DNA of 64,000 bases from positions 186,001 to 250,000 of the forward strand of contig NZ_FNYY01000001.1 in the NCBI RefSeq assembly GCF_900109145.1, given 5' to 3'. Below are positions 12,633 through 21,961 of this stretch, in pieces. How positions within the stretch are numbered: position 1 is the stretch's first letter; each line of letters begins with the position of its first letter. This DNA is from Marinovum algicola. Its GTDB lineage: Bacteria > Pseudomonadota > Alphaproteobacteria > Rhodobacterales > Rhodobacteraceae. Made by a program: the position numbers and the translations under genes. The notes under the pieces are model-generated. The model did not search any database and had not been told where the DNA came from. It saw only the letters and a program-made list of their open reading frames with translations.

Positions 12633-14039
12633 ATGGCCACACAGAAACTCTATGCCGGCGCCAAGCTGCGGGAAACCCGCACGCGGCTGGGCCTGACCCA
12701 GAAGGATTTCGCTGGCAAGCTTGGCGTCTCGCTGCCCTATCTCAACCAGATGGAGAACAACAACCGCCCCGTCAGCACCACCGTGGTGCTGGCGCTGGCG
12801 CAGGAGTTCGGCTTCGATGTCACCGAGCTCAGTTCCGGCGATGCCGAGCGGCTGGTCTCGGACATGCGCGAGGCGCTGGCCGATCCGGTGTTCAACCAGG
12901 ACGAGGCCGGTGCGCCGCCGCTGGCCGATCTGCGGCTCACCGCGTCGAACGCCCCGGCACTGGCGCGCGCCTTTCTCGAGCTGCACCGCGCCTATCGCCA
13001 GACCCATGAGCGGCTGGCCTCGCTCGATGCGGCGCTGGGGCACGAGGGCGGCGGCTTGCAGCTCAGCCCCTGGGAGGAGGTGCGCGACTTCTTTCACTAT
13101 TGCGACAATTACATAGATGCGGTCGACCGGGCGGCCGAGAATTTCGCCGCCACTGCCCGGCGCGGTGATGTGCCCGCCGCCGCCGAGGCCTGGCTGAAAG
13201 GGCAGGGGATCACGCTGTGCATTGCCGCCACCGACACCCTGCGCCAGTTTGACCGCGCGACCGGCACGGTCACGCTTTCGGACCGGGCCGCGCCCGAGAC
13301 CCGCAACTTTCAGCTCCTGCTGCAAATGGCGCTCTTGCAGCAGGACAAGCTGTTGCAGGCGACGCTCGACCTGGCCCGCTTTCAGTCCGACACCGCCCGC
13401 GCCATCGCCCATATCGGGCTGGCGAACTATTTTGCCGGTGCCGCGCTCATGCCTTATGGCCCCTTCCTCGCCGCCGCCCGCGAGACCCGGCATGATCTCG
13501 AACGCCTCGCCACCCGTTTCGGCGCCTCGATCGAACAGGTGGCGCATCGGCTTTCGACTTTGCAGCGGCCGGGCGCCAAGGGCGTGCCCTTCTTCTTTGT
13601 CAGGGTCGATCAGGCCGGCACGATCACCAAGCGCCACTCGGCCACCCGGCTGCAATTCGCCCGCTTTGGTGGCGCCTGTCCGCTGTGGAACGTGCACCGC
13701 GCCTTTGAAACCCCGGGCCGGTTCCTGCGGCAGCTGGCCGAGACACCGGACGGGGTGCGGTACATCTCCATCGCCCGCGATATCTCCAAGAGCGGCGGCC
13801 GGTACGGCGCACCGGTGCGGCGCTATGCCATGTCGCTGGGCTGCGAGGTCGAACACGCTGGCCAGCTTGTCTACGCCGACGGGCTCGACCTCGGGCCGGA
13901 GGCGGTTTTTGAACCGATCGGCATTTCCTGCCGGATCTGCGAGCGCACCCATTGCCACCAGCGCGCCATCCCGCCCCTCGAGCAGAAGCTGCACATCCAG
14001 CCCGACAGCCGCAAGGTGCTGCCTTACGAGATCGAGTGA
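12633..14039 (+). CDS. pccR: Short-chain fatty acyl-CoA regulator (ScfR family, PccR-like)
   Basis: This 468-residue protein has an N-terminal XRE-type helix-turn-helix (residues about 8-62: RETRTRLGLTQKDFAGKLGV, then SLPYLNQMENNNRPVS). A long effector region characteristic of the ScfR family (RamB and PrpC2-regulator relatives) follows. Near the C-terminus is the Cys cluster CRICERTHCHQR (Cys433, 436, 441). PccR of Rhodobacter sphaeroides activates pccB in response to propionyl-CoA status, and this gene occupies the same neighbourhood. The start at 12633 is chosen over an upstream in-frame ATG because it begins the helix-turn-helix domain and lies just after the operator. TTTGCAAA sites before this gene, pccB and prpE define its likely targets. 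Confidence 0.9.
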   Translation: MATQKLYAGAKLRETRTRLGLTQKDFAGKLGVSLPYLNQMENNNRPVSTTVVLALAQEFGFDVTELSSGDAERLVSDMREALADPVFNQDEAGAPPLADLRLTASNAPALARAFLELHRAYRQTHERLASLDAALGHEGGGLQLSPWEEVRDFFHYCDNYIDAVDRAAENFAATARRGDVPAAAEAWLKGQGITLCIAATDTLRQFDRATGTVTLSDRAAPETRNFQLLLQMALLQQDKLLQATLDLARFQSDTARAIAHIGLANYFAGAALMPYGPFLAAARETRHDLERLATRFGASIEQVAHRLSTLQRPGAKGVPFFFVRVDQAGTITKRHSATRLQFARFGGACPLWNVHRAFETPGRFLRQLAETPDGVRYISIARDISKSGGRYGAPVRRYAMSLGCEVEHAGQLVYADGLDLGPEAVFEPIGISCRICERTHCHQRAIPPLEQKLHIQPDSRKVLPYEIE

Positions 14040-14061
14040 CGGGCGCGGCGACTGGGCTGGC

Positions 14062-15255
14062 TCAAGCCACCTCGGCCGCCTCCGGTTCGGCCTCTTCGCG
14101 CGCATCCGAGGCGAGCATCAGTGCGCCATAGCCGATCAGACCGGAAACCAGCGATCCCGAGAGCACGCCAAGCCGCACCTGGTTCATCAGGAGCGCGTCG
14201 TCAAAGCTGAGCGAGCCGATGAAGAGCGACATGGTAAAGCCCACCCCGGCCAGACAGCTCAGCCCGTAGATGTGCAGCCAGTTGGCGCCATGCGGCATGC
14301 GGGTCAGCCCGCTCCTGACCAGGACAAAGGTGACCCCGAAGACTCCGAGCTGCTTGCCGAGGATCAGACCGAGCGCGATGCCCAGCGGCAGGGGGGCGAG
14401 CAGGGCGGACAGGCTCATGCCCTGAAGCACCACGCCGGCATTGGCGAAGGCAAAGACCGGGACGATGAAATAGAGCACGTAAGGCGCCAGCCCATGTTCC
14501 AGCGAATGCAGCGGGCTCTTGCCCCATTTGTCGGTCATCGGAATGCAGAAGGCGGTGATCACCCCGGCCAGCGTGGCATGGACGCCGGATTTCAGCACGA
14601 AATACCACATCACCGCGCCGAGCAGGATCATCGGGGCTACCCGGTGCACCCGCTTGTAGTTGAGAAACAGCAGCAGCGCCAAAGGGATGAGGGCAGAGAA
14701 CAGGTAGTCCACCTTGAGGTCGGCGGTGTAGAACAGGGCAATGATGACGATGGCCCCCAGGTCGTCGAGAATGGCCAGGGTGAGCAGAAAGACTTTGAGC
14801 GAAGAGGGCGCGCGGCTGCCCACCAAGGCGAGAATGCCGAGCGCGAAGGCGATGTCGGTGGCCGCCGGAATGGCCCAGCCGGCCAGCGTTGCCGGATTGC
14901 CCCAGTTGATCGCCACATAGACCAGGGCCGGCAGCGCCATGCCGCCGATGGCGGCGGCACCGGGCAGGATGACGTCACGCGGGTTCTTGAGCTTGCCTTC
15001 GAGGATCTCGCGCTTCAGCTCGAGCCCGATGAGAAAGAAGAAGACCGCCATCAGCCCGTCGTTGATCCAGAGGATGGCCGGTTTCTCGAGCCCCTCACCA
15101 TTGACCATCAGCCCGAGGCGGGCGTCGAGAAAGCTGTCGTAGATCCCGGCAAGGCCGGAATTGGCCACAACAAGCGCCGCGACCGCCGAGAGCATCAAGA
15201 GAATGCCTCCCGATGCTTCGTGGCTGAAAAAACGGTCGATGGCGCGCAACAGCAT
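14062..15255 (-). CDS. nhaA: Na+/H+ antiporter NhaA
   Basis: This 397-residue inner-membrane protein exchanges sodium for protons and keeps cytoplasmic pH and sodium low. NhaA hallmarks are visible: FFLIGLELKREILEG, PAATDIAFALGILALVGSR (the ATDIAFALG motif with the paired ion-binding Asp residues nearby) and ILDDLGAIVIIALFYT. GGAGG precedes the ATG. Its stop lies 23 bases from that of the convergent pccR gene. A salt-linked antiporter fits a marine or estuarine member of the Rhodobacterales. Confidence 0.96.
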   Translation of the reverse strand: MLLRAIDRFFSHEASGGILLMLSAVAALVVANSGLAGIYDSFLDARLGLMVNGEGLEKPAILWINDGLMAVFFFLIGLELKREILEGKLKNPRDVILPGAAAIGGMALPALVYVAINWGNPATLAGWAIPAATDIAFALGILALVGSRAPSSLKVFLLTLAILDDLGAIVIIALFYTADLKVDYLFSALIPLALLLFLNYKRVHRVAPMILLGAVMWYFVLKSGVHATLAGVITAFCIPMTDKWGKSPLHSLEHGLAPYVLYFIVPVFAFANAGVVLQGMSLSALLAPLPLGIALGLILGKQLGVFGVTFVLVRSGLTRMPHGANWLHIYGLSCLAGVGFTMSLFIGSLSFDDALLMNQVRLGVLSGSLVSGLIGYGALMLASDAREEAEPEAAEVA

Positions 15256-15486
15256 CGAAATCCTCCCGAATTAATAATGATTTCGCATGGATATGCGTCG
15301 GCGTGGCGAATTTTCAACCGGCCAAGCCGTCGCAGGGGGAGACCAGGTGCGGCGGCGGGCGGAAAAACCGTCTTTTGGGCGCCGCGCGTGGTTTTTGCGC
15401 AGATCTGCGCGGCGGGGGCGATCAAGGCCGCGCTTGCGGCGAGATCGCGGGATGGCATAGTGCGCGGGGAGAGGCCGGAGGCGGGG

Positions 15487-16494
15487 ATGCGGATCGCGAC
15501 CTACAATGTGGAATGGTTCGACGCGCTGTTCGATGACGCGGGCCGGTTGCTGGCCGATGACGCATGGTCGGCGCGCCATGAGGTCACCCGACGCGAACAG
15601 ATCGAGGCGCTGGCGAGCGTCCTGACCGCGCTCGATGCCGATGCGGTGATGGTGATCGAGGCGCCCGACAGTCACCGGGCCCGCGACGGGGTGCGGGCGC
15701 TCGAGACCTTTGCCGCGACGTTCGGGCTGCGGGCGCGCCGGGCGGTGATCGGATTTACCAACACCACGCAGCAGGAGATCGCGCTGCTTTATGACCCGGA
15801 CGCGCTTCGGGTGCGTCACGATCCGCGGGACAGCGCCGGGGCGCCGCGGTTTGACGGCACCTTCGAGATCGATCTCGATTTCGACGCCCGCCGCGACCGG
15901 GTGCGGTTCTCCAAGCCGCCACTGGAACTGGCGGTGGAGACCGCGGGCGGGCAGCGGCTTCGGATGATCGGGGCGCATCTGAAATCCAAGGCGCCGCATG
16001 GTGCCAAGACCCGCGATCAGATCATGCGGCTGTCGATCGCCAACCGGCGCAAGCAATTGGCGCAGGCGATCTGGCTGCGCCAGCGGGTCGAGGAGCATCT
16101 GGCGGCGGGCGAGAGCCTGATCGTGCTGGGCGATCTGAACGACGGGCCGGGGCTTGATGAATATGAGGCGCTGTTCGGCCGTTCGTCGGTCGAGATCATC
16201 CGCGGCGAGGGCCGCGACGGGCCGCGGCTCTACGACCCCAATGCCAGCATCGCGCTGCAACGCCGGCTGGGCGCGCAGCCGACGACGGCGCGGTTTTACA
16301 TTGCCGGGCAGGACAGCTATTTGCAGGCGCTGCTGGATTATATCTTTGTCTCGCCCGATTTGTGTGCCAGGCGGCCGGACTGGCGGATCTGGCATCCGTT
16401 CAACGACCCGGCCTGCTGGCGCACACGGGAGCTGCGCGAGGCGCTGGTGACGGCCTCGGATCATTATCCGGTGACACTGGATATCGCGATCTGA
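15487..16494 (+). CDS. Endonuclease/exonuclease/phosphatase-fold protein
   Basis: This 335-residue protein starts MRIATYNVEWFDALFDD, the first strand of the EEP fold with the metal-binding Asn. It continues with VMVIEAPDS (metal Glu), LRMIGAHLKSKAP (catalytic His), IVLGDLNDGPG (GDxND) and ASDHYPVTLDI (SDHYP). All catalytic stations of the family are therefore present. Members cleave phosphodiesters in nucleic acids, lipids or nucleotides; the substrate cannot be read from sequence. There is no signal peptide. The 231 bases between nhaA and this gene hold no gene I can support. Confidence 0.85.
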   Translation: MRIATYNVEWFDALFDDAGRLLADDAWSARHEVTRREQIEALASVLTALDADAVMVIEAPDSHRARDGVRALETFAATFGLRARRAVIGFTNTTQQEIALLYDPDALRVRHDPRDSAGAPRFDGTFEIDLDFDARRDRVRFSKPPLELAVETAGGQRLRMIGAHLKSKAPHGAKTRDQIMRLSIANRRKQLAQAIWLRQRVEEHLAAGESLIVLGDLNDGPGLDEYEALFGRSSVEIIRGEGRDGPRLYDPNASIALQRRLGAQPTTARFYIAGQDSYLQALLDYIFVSPDLCARRPDWRIWHPFNDPACWRTRELREALVTASDHYPVTLDIAI

Positions 16495-16498
16495 GGTC

Positions 16499-16557
16499 GG
16501 GGGCTCTGCCCCCGTCGCCCGGGGCGACTCCCCCGGGATATTTTTGACCAGAAGAAG
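16499..16557 (+). repeat. Intergenic repeat family A, copy 2
   Basis: GGGGGCTCTGCCCCC, a second hairpin (GTCGCCCGGGGCGAC), then TCCCCCGGGATATTTTTGAC and CAGAAGAAGG. It matches copy 1 (1349-1406, other strand) block by block. The final AGAAGAAGG is positioned as the ribosome binding site of the nitrilase-family gene that starts at 16566. Confidence 0.75.
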
Positions 16558-16565
16558 GTGCGATT

Positions 16566-17459
16566 ATGGTGAAACTTGCGACGGCGGCCTATCCGATGGG
16601 CGTGCTGGAGAGCTGGGCGGATTATGAGGCGAAGATCTCTGGCTGGGTGGCCGAGGCGGCCGGGCAGGGGGCGGAGCTGCTGCTGTTCCCGGAATATGGC
16701 GCGATGGAACTGGCGACGCTGGACGGGCCGGAGGTGGCGGGGGATCTGGAGCGCTCTCTGCATGCGGTGTCGGACCGGGTGGCGGCGGCGGATGCGTTGC
16801 ACGCCCGGCTGGCGGCAGCGCATGACGTGTATATCTGCGCCGCCTCGGCGCCGATCTTTGCCGGCGGCGCGCGACCGGTGAACCGGGCGCGGCTGTTCGC
16901 GCCCTCGGGGGAGATGGCACATCAGGACAAGCAGATCATGACCCGCTTCGAGCGCGCGCCCTGGGGGGTGGCGGCGGGCGATCCGCTCTGCCTGATCGAG
17001 ACGGATCTGGGGCGGATCGGCATTTTGATCTGTTATGACAGCGAGTTTCCACTGCTCGGGCGGGCGCTGTCCGAGGCCGACATCCTGCTGGTGCCCTCCT
17101 GCACCGAGGCGCTGGCCGGCTATTGGCGGGTGCGCATCGGGGCGATGGCCCGGGCGTTGGAGAGCCAATGCGTGGTGGCGATGGCGAGCACGGTGGGCGC
17201 ATGCCCCTGGTCCGAGGCGGTGGACACCAACACCGGGGCGGGCGGCGTCTTTGGCCCGCCGGACCTCGGATTCCCGCCGACCGGGGTGCTGGCGGAAGGG
17301 GCGCTGAATGTGCCGGGCTGGACCTATGCCGAAGTGCCGGAGGGGGCGGTGGAGACCGTGCGGCGCGCCGGCGTCGTGGCCAATCGCGCGCATTGGGTGG
17401 AGCAGCCGCAGGGCGCGGGAGCTGTCACAAAGCGTGATCTTCGCACACATAGCCCTTGA
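16566..17459 (+). CDS. Carbon-nitrogen hydrolase (nitrilase superfamily)
   Basis: This 297-residue cytosolic enzyme carries the complete catalytic triad: Glu in LLFPEYGAME, Lys in HQDKQIMTRFE and Cys in GILICYDSEFPLLGR. The superfamily hydrolyses nitriles, amides or N-carbamoyl groups; this branch most resembles the amidase-like hydrolases often fused or adjacent to acetyltransferases. Its ribosome binding site is the end of a family A repeat. It ends 71 bases before infA. Confidence 0.9.
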   Translation: MVKLATAAYPMGVLESWADYEAKISGWVAEAAGQGAELLLFPEYGAMELATLDGPEVAGDLERSLHAVSDRVAAADALHARLAAAHDVYICAASAPIFAGGARPVNRARLFAPSGEMAHQDKQIMTRFERAPWGVAAGDPLCLIETDLGRIGILICYDSEFPLLGRALSEADILLVPSCTEALAGYWRVRIGAMARALESQCVVAMASTVGACPWSEAVDTNTGAGGVFGPPDLGFPPTGVLAEGALNVPGWTYAEVPEGAVETVRRAGVVANRAHWVEQPQGAGAVTKRDLRTHSP

Positions 17460-17530
17460 AAATCGTGCCGCAAGCGCTCATTTAGAGCGCGCCCGGCCTG
17501 TGTGCCGGGGTGTGTAACAAAGGAGAGACC

Positions 17531-17749
17531 ATGGCCAAGGAAGAGATGCTCGAATTTCCCGGTGTCGTGAAGGAACTCCTGCCGAATGCGACGTTTCGGG
17601 TCGAGCTGGAAAACGGCCATGAGATCATCGCGCATACGGCAGGCAAGATGCGCAAGAATCGCATCCGCGTTCTGGCCGGCGACAAGGTTCAGGTGGAAAT
17701 GACCCCCTATGATCTGACCAAGGGTCGGATCAACTATCGATTCAAGTAA
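17531..17749 (+). CDS. infA: Translation initiation factor IF-1
   Basis: This 72-residue protein is the standard length. It has the S1/OB fold with [41 protein letters not shown] and [21 protein letters not shown]. It binds the ribosomal A site during initiation. AGGAG lies five bases before the ATG. It heads the cluster infA-maf-RNase E/G-yacG, with maf starting 11 bases downstream. Confidence 0.99.
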   Translation: MAKEEMLEFPGVVKELLPNATFRVELENGHEIIAHTAGKMRKNRIRVLAGDKVQVEMTPYDLTKGRINYRFK

Positions 17750-17760
17750 CCGGCGTTCCC

Positions 17761-18342
17761 GTGAGGTTCATCCTGGGATCGGGGAGCCCCAGACGGCGCG
17801 AGCTGCTGGGGCTTTTGGGCGTCGTGCCGGACGAGATCCGGGCGCCGGAGATCGACGAGACGCCCCTGAAAGGCGAGCTGCCCCGGGCCTATTGCGCCCG
17901 TATCGCGCGGCAGAAGGCCGAGGCGCTGGCGGTGGCCGGGGGCGAGGTGCTGCTCTGTGCCGATACCACGGTGGCGCTGGGCCGGCGCATTCTCGGCAAG
18001 CCGGCCGATATCGGCGAGGCCGCGGAATTCCTGACCAAGCTTGGCGGGCGGCGCCACCAGGTGATCACCGCCGTGGCGGTGAAGACCGCCGAAGGTCTCT
18101 GGGAGCGCGAGGTTGTCAGCGCGGTCAAGATGAAACGGCTGAGCGATTTGGAGCTGAACGCCTATCTTCAGTCCGGCGACTGGCGCGGCAAGGCCGGCGG
18201 CTATGGCATTCAGGGCATGGCCGGCGCCTTTATCCCGTGGATCCAGGGGTCTTACCCGGCGATCATGGGGCTGCCGCTGGCCGAGACCGCCGGAATTTTG
18301 CAAGCGGCGGGCTATCCGCTTTATCGGGAGTGTGCCGCATGA
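17761..18342 (+). CDS. maf: Maf-family nucleotide pyrophosphatase
   Basis: This 193-residue protein starts at GTG with [14 protein letters not shown], the family's first motif. ADTTV follows (catalytic Asp), then [27 protein letters not shown] and [13 protein letters not shown]. Maf proteins hydrolyse non-canonical or excess nucleoside triphosphates such as dTTP and UTP and affect septum formation. Its stop overlaps the start of the RNase E/G gene (ATGA), so the two are coupled. Confidence 0.95.
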   Translation: MRFILGSGSPRRRELLGLLGVVPDEIRAPEIDETPLKGELPRAYCARIARQKAEALAVAGGEVLLCADTTVALGRRILGKPADIGEAAEFLTKLGGRRHQVITAVAVKTAEGLWEREVVSAVKMKRLSDLELNAYLQSGDWRGKAGGYGIQGMAGAFIPWIQGSYPAIMGLPLAETAGILQAAGYPLYRECAA

Positions 18343-19358
18343 AGGGCCGCCAGATCGTTCTCGACCATTACGCCGGCCGCGAGGCGGCGGCGCTGCTGGT
18401 CGATGGCCGGCTCGAAGACCTGCTTATCGACGGCGAGGGCGTGCGTGTGGGCGCGATCTATCGCGCCCGGGCCGACCGGCCGATGAAGGGTCAGGGGGGA
18501 ATGTTCCTCTCGACGCCCGACGGGCCGGTCTTTCTGCGCCAGGTCAAGGGGCTGAAACCCGGCGAACCGCTGCTGGTGCAGGTCACCGGCAGCGCCGAGC
18601 CGGGCAAGGCGGTGCCGGTGACGCAGAAGCTGTTGTTCAAGAGCCGCCATGCCATCGTCACGCCCGGCGCGCCGGGGCTGAACATCTCGCGGCAGATCCG
18701 CGACGAGGCGCTGCGCGACGCGCTGCTCGAGATCGCGCATGAGGCGATGCCGGAGCGTGACATGGGGCTGATCCTGCGGTCGTCCTGCGCCGAGGCGGAT
18801 GCCGAGGAGATCGCCGAGGACATCCTCGCCATGCTGACGCTGGCGCGGCAGGTTCTGGCGGATGCGACGGGCGCGCCGGAAAAGCTGACCGAAGGCGACG
18901 GGCCGCATGTGCTGGCCTGGCGCGACTGGGTCGAGCCGGCGCAGGTCGAGACCGCCGAGGGCAGCTTCGAGGCCCTGGGCGTGCTGGACCTGATCGAAGG
19001 CCTGCACAGCCCGATGGTGCCACTCAAGGGCGCCGGTCACATGTATATCGAGCCGACCCGCGCGCTGGTGGCGGTGGATGTGAACACCGGCGGCGATACG
19101 TCGCCCGCGGCCGGGCTCAAGGCCAATATGGCGGCGCTGCGCGATCTGCCGCGCCAGTTGCGTCTGCGGGGCCTGGGCGGGCAGGTCGTTGTCGATCTGG
19201 CGCCGATGGCCAAGAAGGACCGGCGCGCGGTCGAGACCGAGCTGCGCCGCGCGCTCAAGGCCGATGCGGTCGAGACCACGATGGTGGGCTGGACCAACCT
19301 CGGCCATTACGAGCTGCACCGCGCACGAGTGCGCATGCCCTTGCCGGAGGCGTCATGA
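18339..19358 (+). CDS. Ribonuclease E/G family protein, short form
   Basis: This 339-residue protein corresponds to the catalytic half of RNase G/E only. Visible are the OB-fold segment ([21 protein letters not shown]), the S1-like region and the DNase-I-like site ([15 protein letters not shown], then [11 protein letters not shown]) with the metal-binding Asp residues. The scaffold region of full RNase E is absent. Another copy of RNase E is expected elsewhere. The start overlaps the stop of maf and its stop overlaps the start of yacG by four bases, a tightly coupled operon. Confidence 0.9.
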   Translation: MKGRQIVLDHYAGREAAALLVDGRLEDLLIDGEGVRVGAIYRARADRPMKGQGGMFLSTPDGPVFLRQVKGLKPGEPLLVQVTGSAEPGKAVPVTQKLLFKSRHAIVTPGAPGLNISRQIRDEALRDALLEIAHEAMPERDMGLILRSSCAEADAEEIAEDILAMLTLARQVLADATGAPEKLTEGDGPHVLAWRDWVEPAQVETAEGSFEALGVLDLIEGLHSPMVPLKGAGHMYIEPTRALVAVDVNTGGDTSPAAGLKANMAALRDLPRQLRLRGLGGQVVVDLAPMAKKDRRAVETELRRALKADAVETTMVGWTNLGHYELHRARVRMPLPEAS

Positions 19359-19537
19359 GCTGTCCGATCTGCGCCAAGCCGTCCGATCCGAAATACCGGC
19401 CGTTCTGTTCGAAGCGCTGCGCCGATCTCGACCTGGCGAAATGGCTGAGTGGCGCCTATGCCGTGCCGCTCGAGGAGGAAGACGAGTTCAGCGACTCGCA
19501 AGATCCGGTCGACACCCCCCAGCGCCAGACCCATTGA
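19355..19537 (+). CDS. yacG: DNA gyrase inhibitor YacG (small zinc protein)
   Basis: This 60-residue protein has the four zinc-binding cysteines in the YacG pattern: CPIC at the start and CSKRC about 16 residues later, followed by DLAKWLSGAYAVP. In E. coli YacG binds GyrB and inhibits DNA gyrase. The ATG overlaps the RNase E/G stop. It is the last gene of the infA-maf operon. Confidence 0.95.
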   Translation: MSCPICAKPSDPKYRPFCSKRCADLDLAKWLSGAYAVPLEEEDEFSDSQDPVDTPQRQTH

Positions 19538-19650
19538 GAGAAACCTGACATTTATCAGGCGGTTGCACAGGCTTTCGTTGACTCGCAGCGGGAAGGGGGT
19601 AGCTTTGGGGCAATTCTATTGCGCGATTGCATCCTGACACGGGGGATCCC

Positions 19651-19971
19651 ATGACTTTGACCAAAGCGACATTGATTGCCGGTTTGCTGGCGCTCGGGCC
19701 CGCGCCGGCGCTGGCCTGGAATGACATCTACACCGGTGACGGCACCACCAGGGCGGGCAAGACCCTGGTCTATCCCTATCCGGGCGTGGCCAATTTCTGC
19801 CCGGCCGGGCTTCAGCCGGTGCTGGCCAATGGCGAGATCTGCTGTGGCACGCCCAATACCACCGCACGTTTCCACAATGCGCCGGGCGGGCGCAAGCATC
19901 TGGCCAAGCGCCGGGCCCATGCCCCCAGGGCCTATGCGCCCGAAGGCTACAAGGGTGTGATCTACAAGTAA
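19651..19971 (+). CDS. Small exported protein of unknown function, 106 residues
   Basis: A signal peptide (TLTKATLIAGLLALGPAPALA) leads to an 84-residue mature part with four Cys (FCPAG, then ICCGTP, arranged C-x15-C-C) and a basic C-terminal half (KHLAKRRAHAPR). GGGGGAT precedes the ATG. I do not recognise a family. Paired cysteines suggest a disulfide-stabilised periplasmic protein. It has its own promoter region, about 110 bases after yacG. Confidence 0.6.
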   Translation: MTLTKATLIAGLLALGPAPALAWNDIYTGDGTTRAGKTLVYPYPGVANFCPAGLQPVLANGEICCGTPNTTARFHNAPGGRKHLAKRRAHAPRAYAPEGYKGVIYK

Positions 19972-20080
19972 TCCCGCTGCGCAATCGGCCGATCCGGCCT
20001 TGGCAAGCCCGGCCGGGCCGCGTATACGCGCGGCCTGATGCTTTTCGCCCGGGCCAGGGCGACCCCCGAAGGAGCCGGAT

Positions 20081-20866
20081 ATGCAGGGCAGCGCCAATCT
20101 CAACATCATGATGAAAACCGCGCGCAAGGCGGGGCGGTCTCTGGTCAAGGATTTCCGCGAGGTCGAGAACCTGCAAAGCTCGTCCAAGGCGGCGGGCGAC
20201 TTCGTGACCCGCGCCGATATCGCCGCTGAAAAGATCATCCGCGACGAGCTGATGGAGGCGCGTCCGACCTATGGCTTCCTCGGCGAAGAGGGCGGCGAGA
20301 CGGCAGGGCAGGACCCGACCCGTCGCTGGATCGTCGATCCGCTCGACGGCACCTCGAACTTCATGCACGGCCTGCCGCATTGGGCGGTGTCGATCGCACT
20401 CGAGCACAAGGGCCAGATTGTCTCGGCGGTGGTCTACGATCCGGCCAAGGACGAGATGTTCTTTGCCGAGAAGGGCGGCGGCGCCTGGATGAACGACACC
20501 CGCGTGCGGGTCTCTGACCGGCGGGGCATGACCGAAGCGCTGTTTGCCACCGGCGTGCCCTTTGGCACCCGCCGCGGCTTGCCCGAAACGCTCAAGGATC
20601 TGGGCCGGCTGATGCCGGTCTGCGCCGGTGTGCGCCGCTGGGGCGCCGCGGCGCTTGACCTGGCCTATGTCGCCGCCGGCCGTTTCGACGGCTATTGGGA
20701 GCGTGAAGTGCAGGTCTGGGATGTGGCCGGCGGGCTGTTGATTGCCCGCGAGGCCGGGGCGCTGGTCGAAGCGATCACCCCGGACGAAGACCCGCTCGAA
20801 GACCGCACGGTGGTCTGTGCCAACGAGCGGCTCTTCAACCAGTTTGCCAAGGTGATCCGCGGCTGA
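20081..20866 (+). CDS. suhB: Inositol monophosphatase family protein
   Basis: This 261-residue enzyme has the full IMPase metal site: LGEEGGE (Glu pair), WIVDPLDGTSNFMHGLPHWAVSI (DPLDGT) and VQVWDVAGGLLIAREAGA (WDVAGG). It hydrolyses sugar or inositol monophosphates in the cytoplasm; the E. coli relative SuhB also acts in rRNA transcription complexes. AGGAG lies five bases before the ATG. Its stop is seven bases from that of the convergent znuA. Confidence 0.93.
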   Translation: MQGSANLNIMMKTARKAGRSLVKDFREVENLQSSSKAAGDFVTRADIAAEKIIRDELMEARPTYGFLGEEGGETAGQDPTRRWIVDPLDGTSNFMHGLPHWAVSIALEHKGQIVSAVVYDPAKDEMFFAEKGGGAWMNDTRVRVSDRRGMTEALFATGVPFGTRRGLPETLKDLGRLMPVCAGVRRWGAAALDLAYVAAGRFDGYWEREVQVWDVAGGLLIAREAGALVEAITPDEDPLEDRTVVCANERLFNQFAKVIRG

Positions 20867-20872
20867 TGTGCC

Positions 20873-21877
20873 TCAGCCTTTGAGGCAGCCCGCCATGTCT
20901 TCCGCCATCGTGGTGATCAGCGCCGGATAGAAGCCGGCGCCGGTCTCGATCCCGCTGCCCAGCGGGTCGAGCGTGGCAATGCGGGCCGTGGTGCCTTCGG
21001 CCAGGGTCTCGATCAGCCCGCGATCGAACTGTGGTTCGGCGAAGAGGCAGGCAATGCCTTCCTTGGCGACGCGGTCCTGCAATGCGCGCACCCGCGCCGG
21101 TCCGGGCGCCGAGGCGTCGCCCAGCGAGACCGAGCCGGCCGCATGAATGTCGAAGCGTGTTTCGAAATAGTGATAGGCGTCGTGGAAGACGAGGAACGGC
21201 GTGTCGCGATGCGGCGCCAAGAGCGCCTCTGCGGCCTCGGTGGCGGCGGCGATTTCCTCGACCGCGGCGGCGGCATTCGCCTGGTAGGTGGCGGCATTGT
21301 CGGGATCGGCGGCTGCGAGCGCTTCGGCAATCAGCAAGCTCCAGGCCTGGGCGTTCTCGGGATCGAGCCAGCTGTGCGGGTCGGTGTCGCCGTGATCATG
21401 GTCGTCGTGATCGTCATGATCGTCGTGCCCGTGTTCCTCATGTTCCGCGTGACCTTCCTCGTCGTGGGCCTCATGCGCATCCTTGTCGTGTTCGTCGTCG
21501 TCATGCGCGGGATGGCCGTCTTCATGTTCGTCGTCAAAGCTGGCGCGCCAGTCCAGAATCTCGGTTTCGGGCCGGGTGTTGAGGTTGATCACCGCGCCCA
21601 GCGAGAGGCTGTCGAGCGTCCGGTCGAGCCAGGGAGCGAGCGCCGGGCCCATCCAGACCACCAGGTCGGCGTTCTGCAAGGCGCGGGCCTGTGACGGGCG
21701 CAGCGCGAAATCATGCGGCGTGGCGCCGGCCGGCACGATCAGCTCGGGCGTGCCGACGCCCTGCATCACCCGGGACACGAGGCCGTGCACCGGCGCGATA
21801 TCGGTCGCGACCTGTGGCACATCGGCCAGGGCGGTGGATGCGGCGAGGAAAAACGGGAGGGAAAGCAGTTTCTGCAT
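20873..21877 (-). CDS. znuA: Zinc ABC transporter substrate-binding protein ZnuA
   Basis: This 334-residue periplasmic protein has a signal peptide (residues 1-18, ending TALA). The cluster A-I fold follows, with the zinc ligands His in VPAGATPHDFALRPS and DPHSWLDPENA, and a His in VFHDAYHYF. Between them lies a long His/Asp/Glu-rich loop (about residues 114-165, with HEEHGHDDHDDHDDHDHGD) typical of ZnuA and thought to sense or recruit zinc. It is divergent from zur-znuCB, with candidate Zur boxes in the 84-base gap. Confidence 0.97.
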   Translation of the reverse strand: MQKLLSLPFFLAASTALADVPQVATDIAPVHGLVSRVMQGVGTPELIVPAGATPHDFALRPSQARALQNADLVVWMGPALAPWLDRTLDSLSLGAVINLNTRPETEILDWRASFDDEHEDGHPAHDDDEHDKDAHEAHDEEGHAEHEEHGHDDHDDHDDHDHGDTDPHSWLDPENAQAWSLLIAEALAAADPDNAATYQANAAAAVEEIAAATEAAEALLAPHRDTPFLVFHDAYHYFETRFDIHAAGSVSLGDASAPGPARVRALQDRVAKEGIACLFAEPQFDRGLIETLAEGTTARIATLDPLGSGIETGAGFYPALITTMAEDMAGCLKG

Positions 21878-21881
21878 GGGA

Positions 21882-21934
21882 GTATGTTACCTTATAACGT
21901 TTCCCGCTTGATACAGAGCATGTTATTACGTATC
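21882..21934. promoter_or_regulatory. Candidate Zur boxes between znuA and zur
   Basis: Two AT-rich imperfect palindromes stand out: ATGTTACCTTATAACGTT at 21884-21901 and GCATGTTATTACGTATC at 21918-21934. Both resemble the ATGTTAT-AACAT type Zur box of alphaproteobacteria. Placement between the divergent znuA and zur-znuCB starts fits zinc-dependent repression of both. Confidence 0.6.
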
Positions 21935-21961
21935 AAGTCGAAACACGCAGAAAGGCAAAAT

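Noticed and set aside
11604..14105. Very long minus-strand open frame opposite the transporter and pccR genes
   Set aside because: Composition is Arg/Gly/Pro/His-rich without family motifs, and both plus-strand genes have clear domains. Shadow frame.
19540..19650. tRNA gene after yacG
   Set aside because: No cloverleaf or TTCGAATC-type T-arm could be formed.
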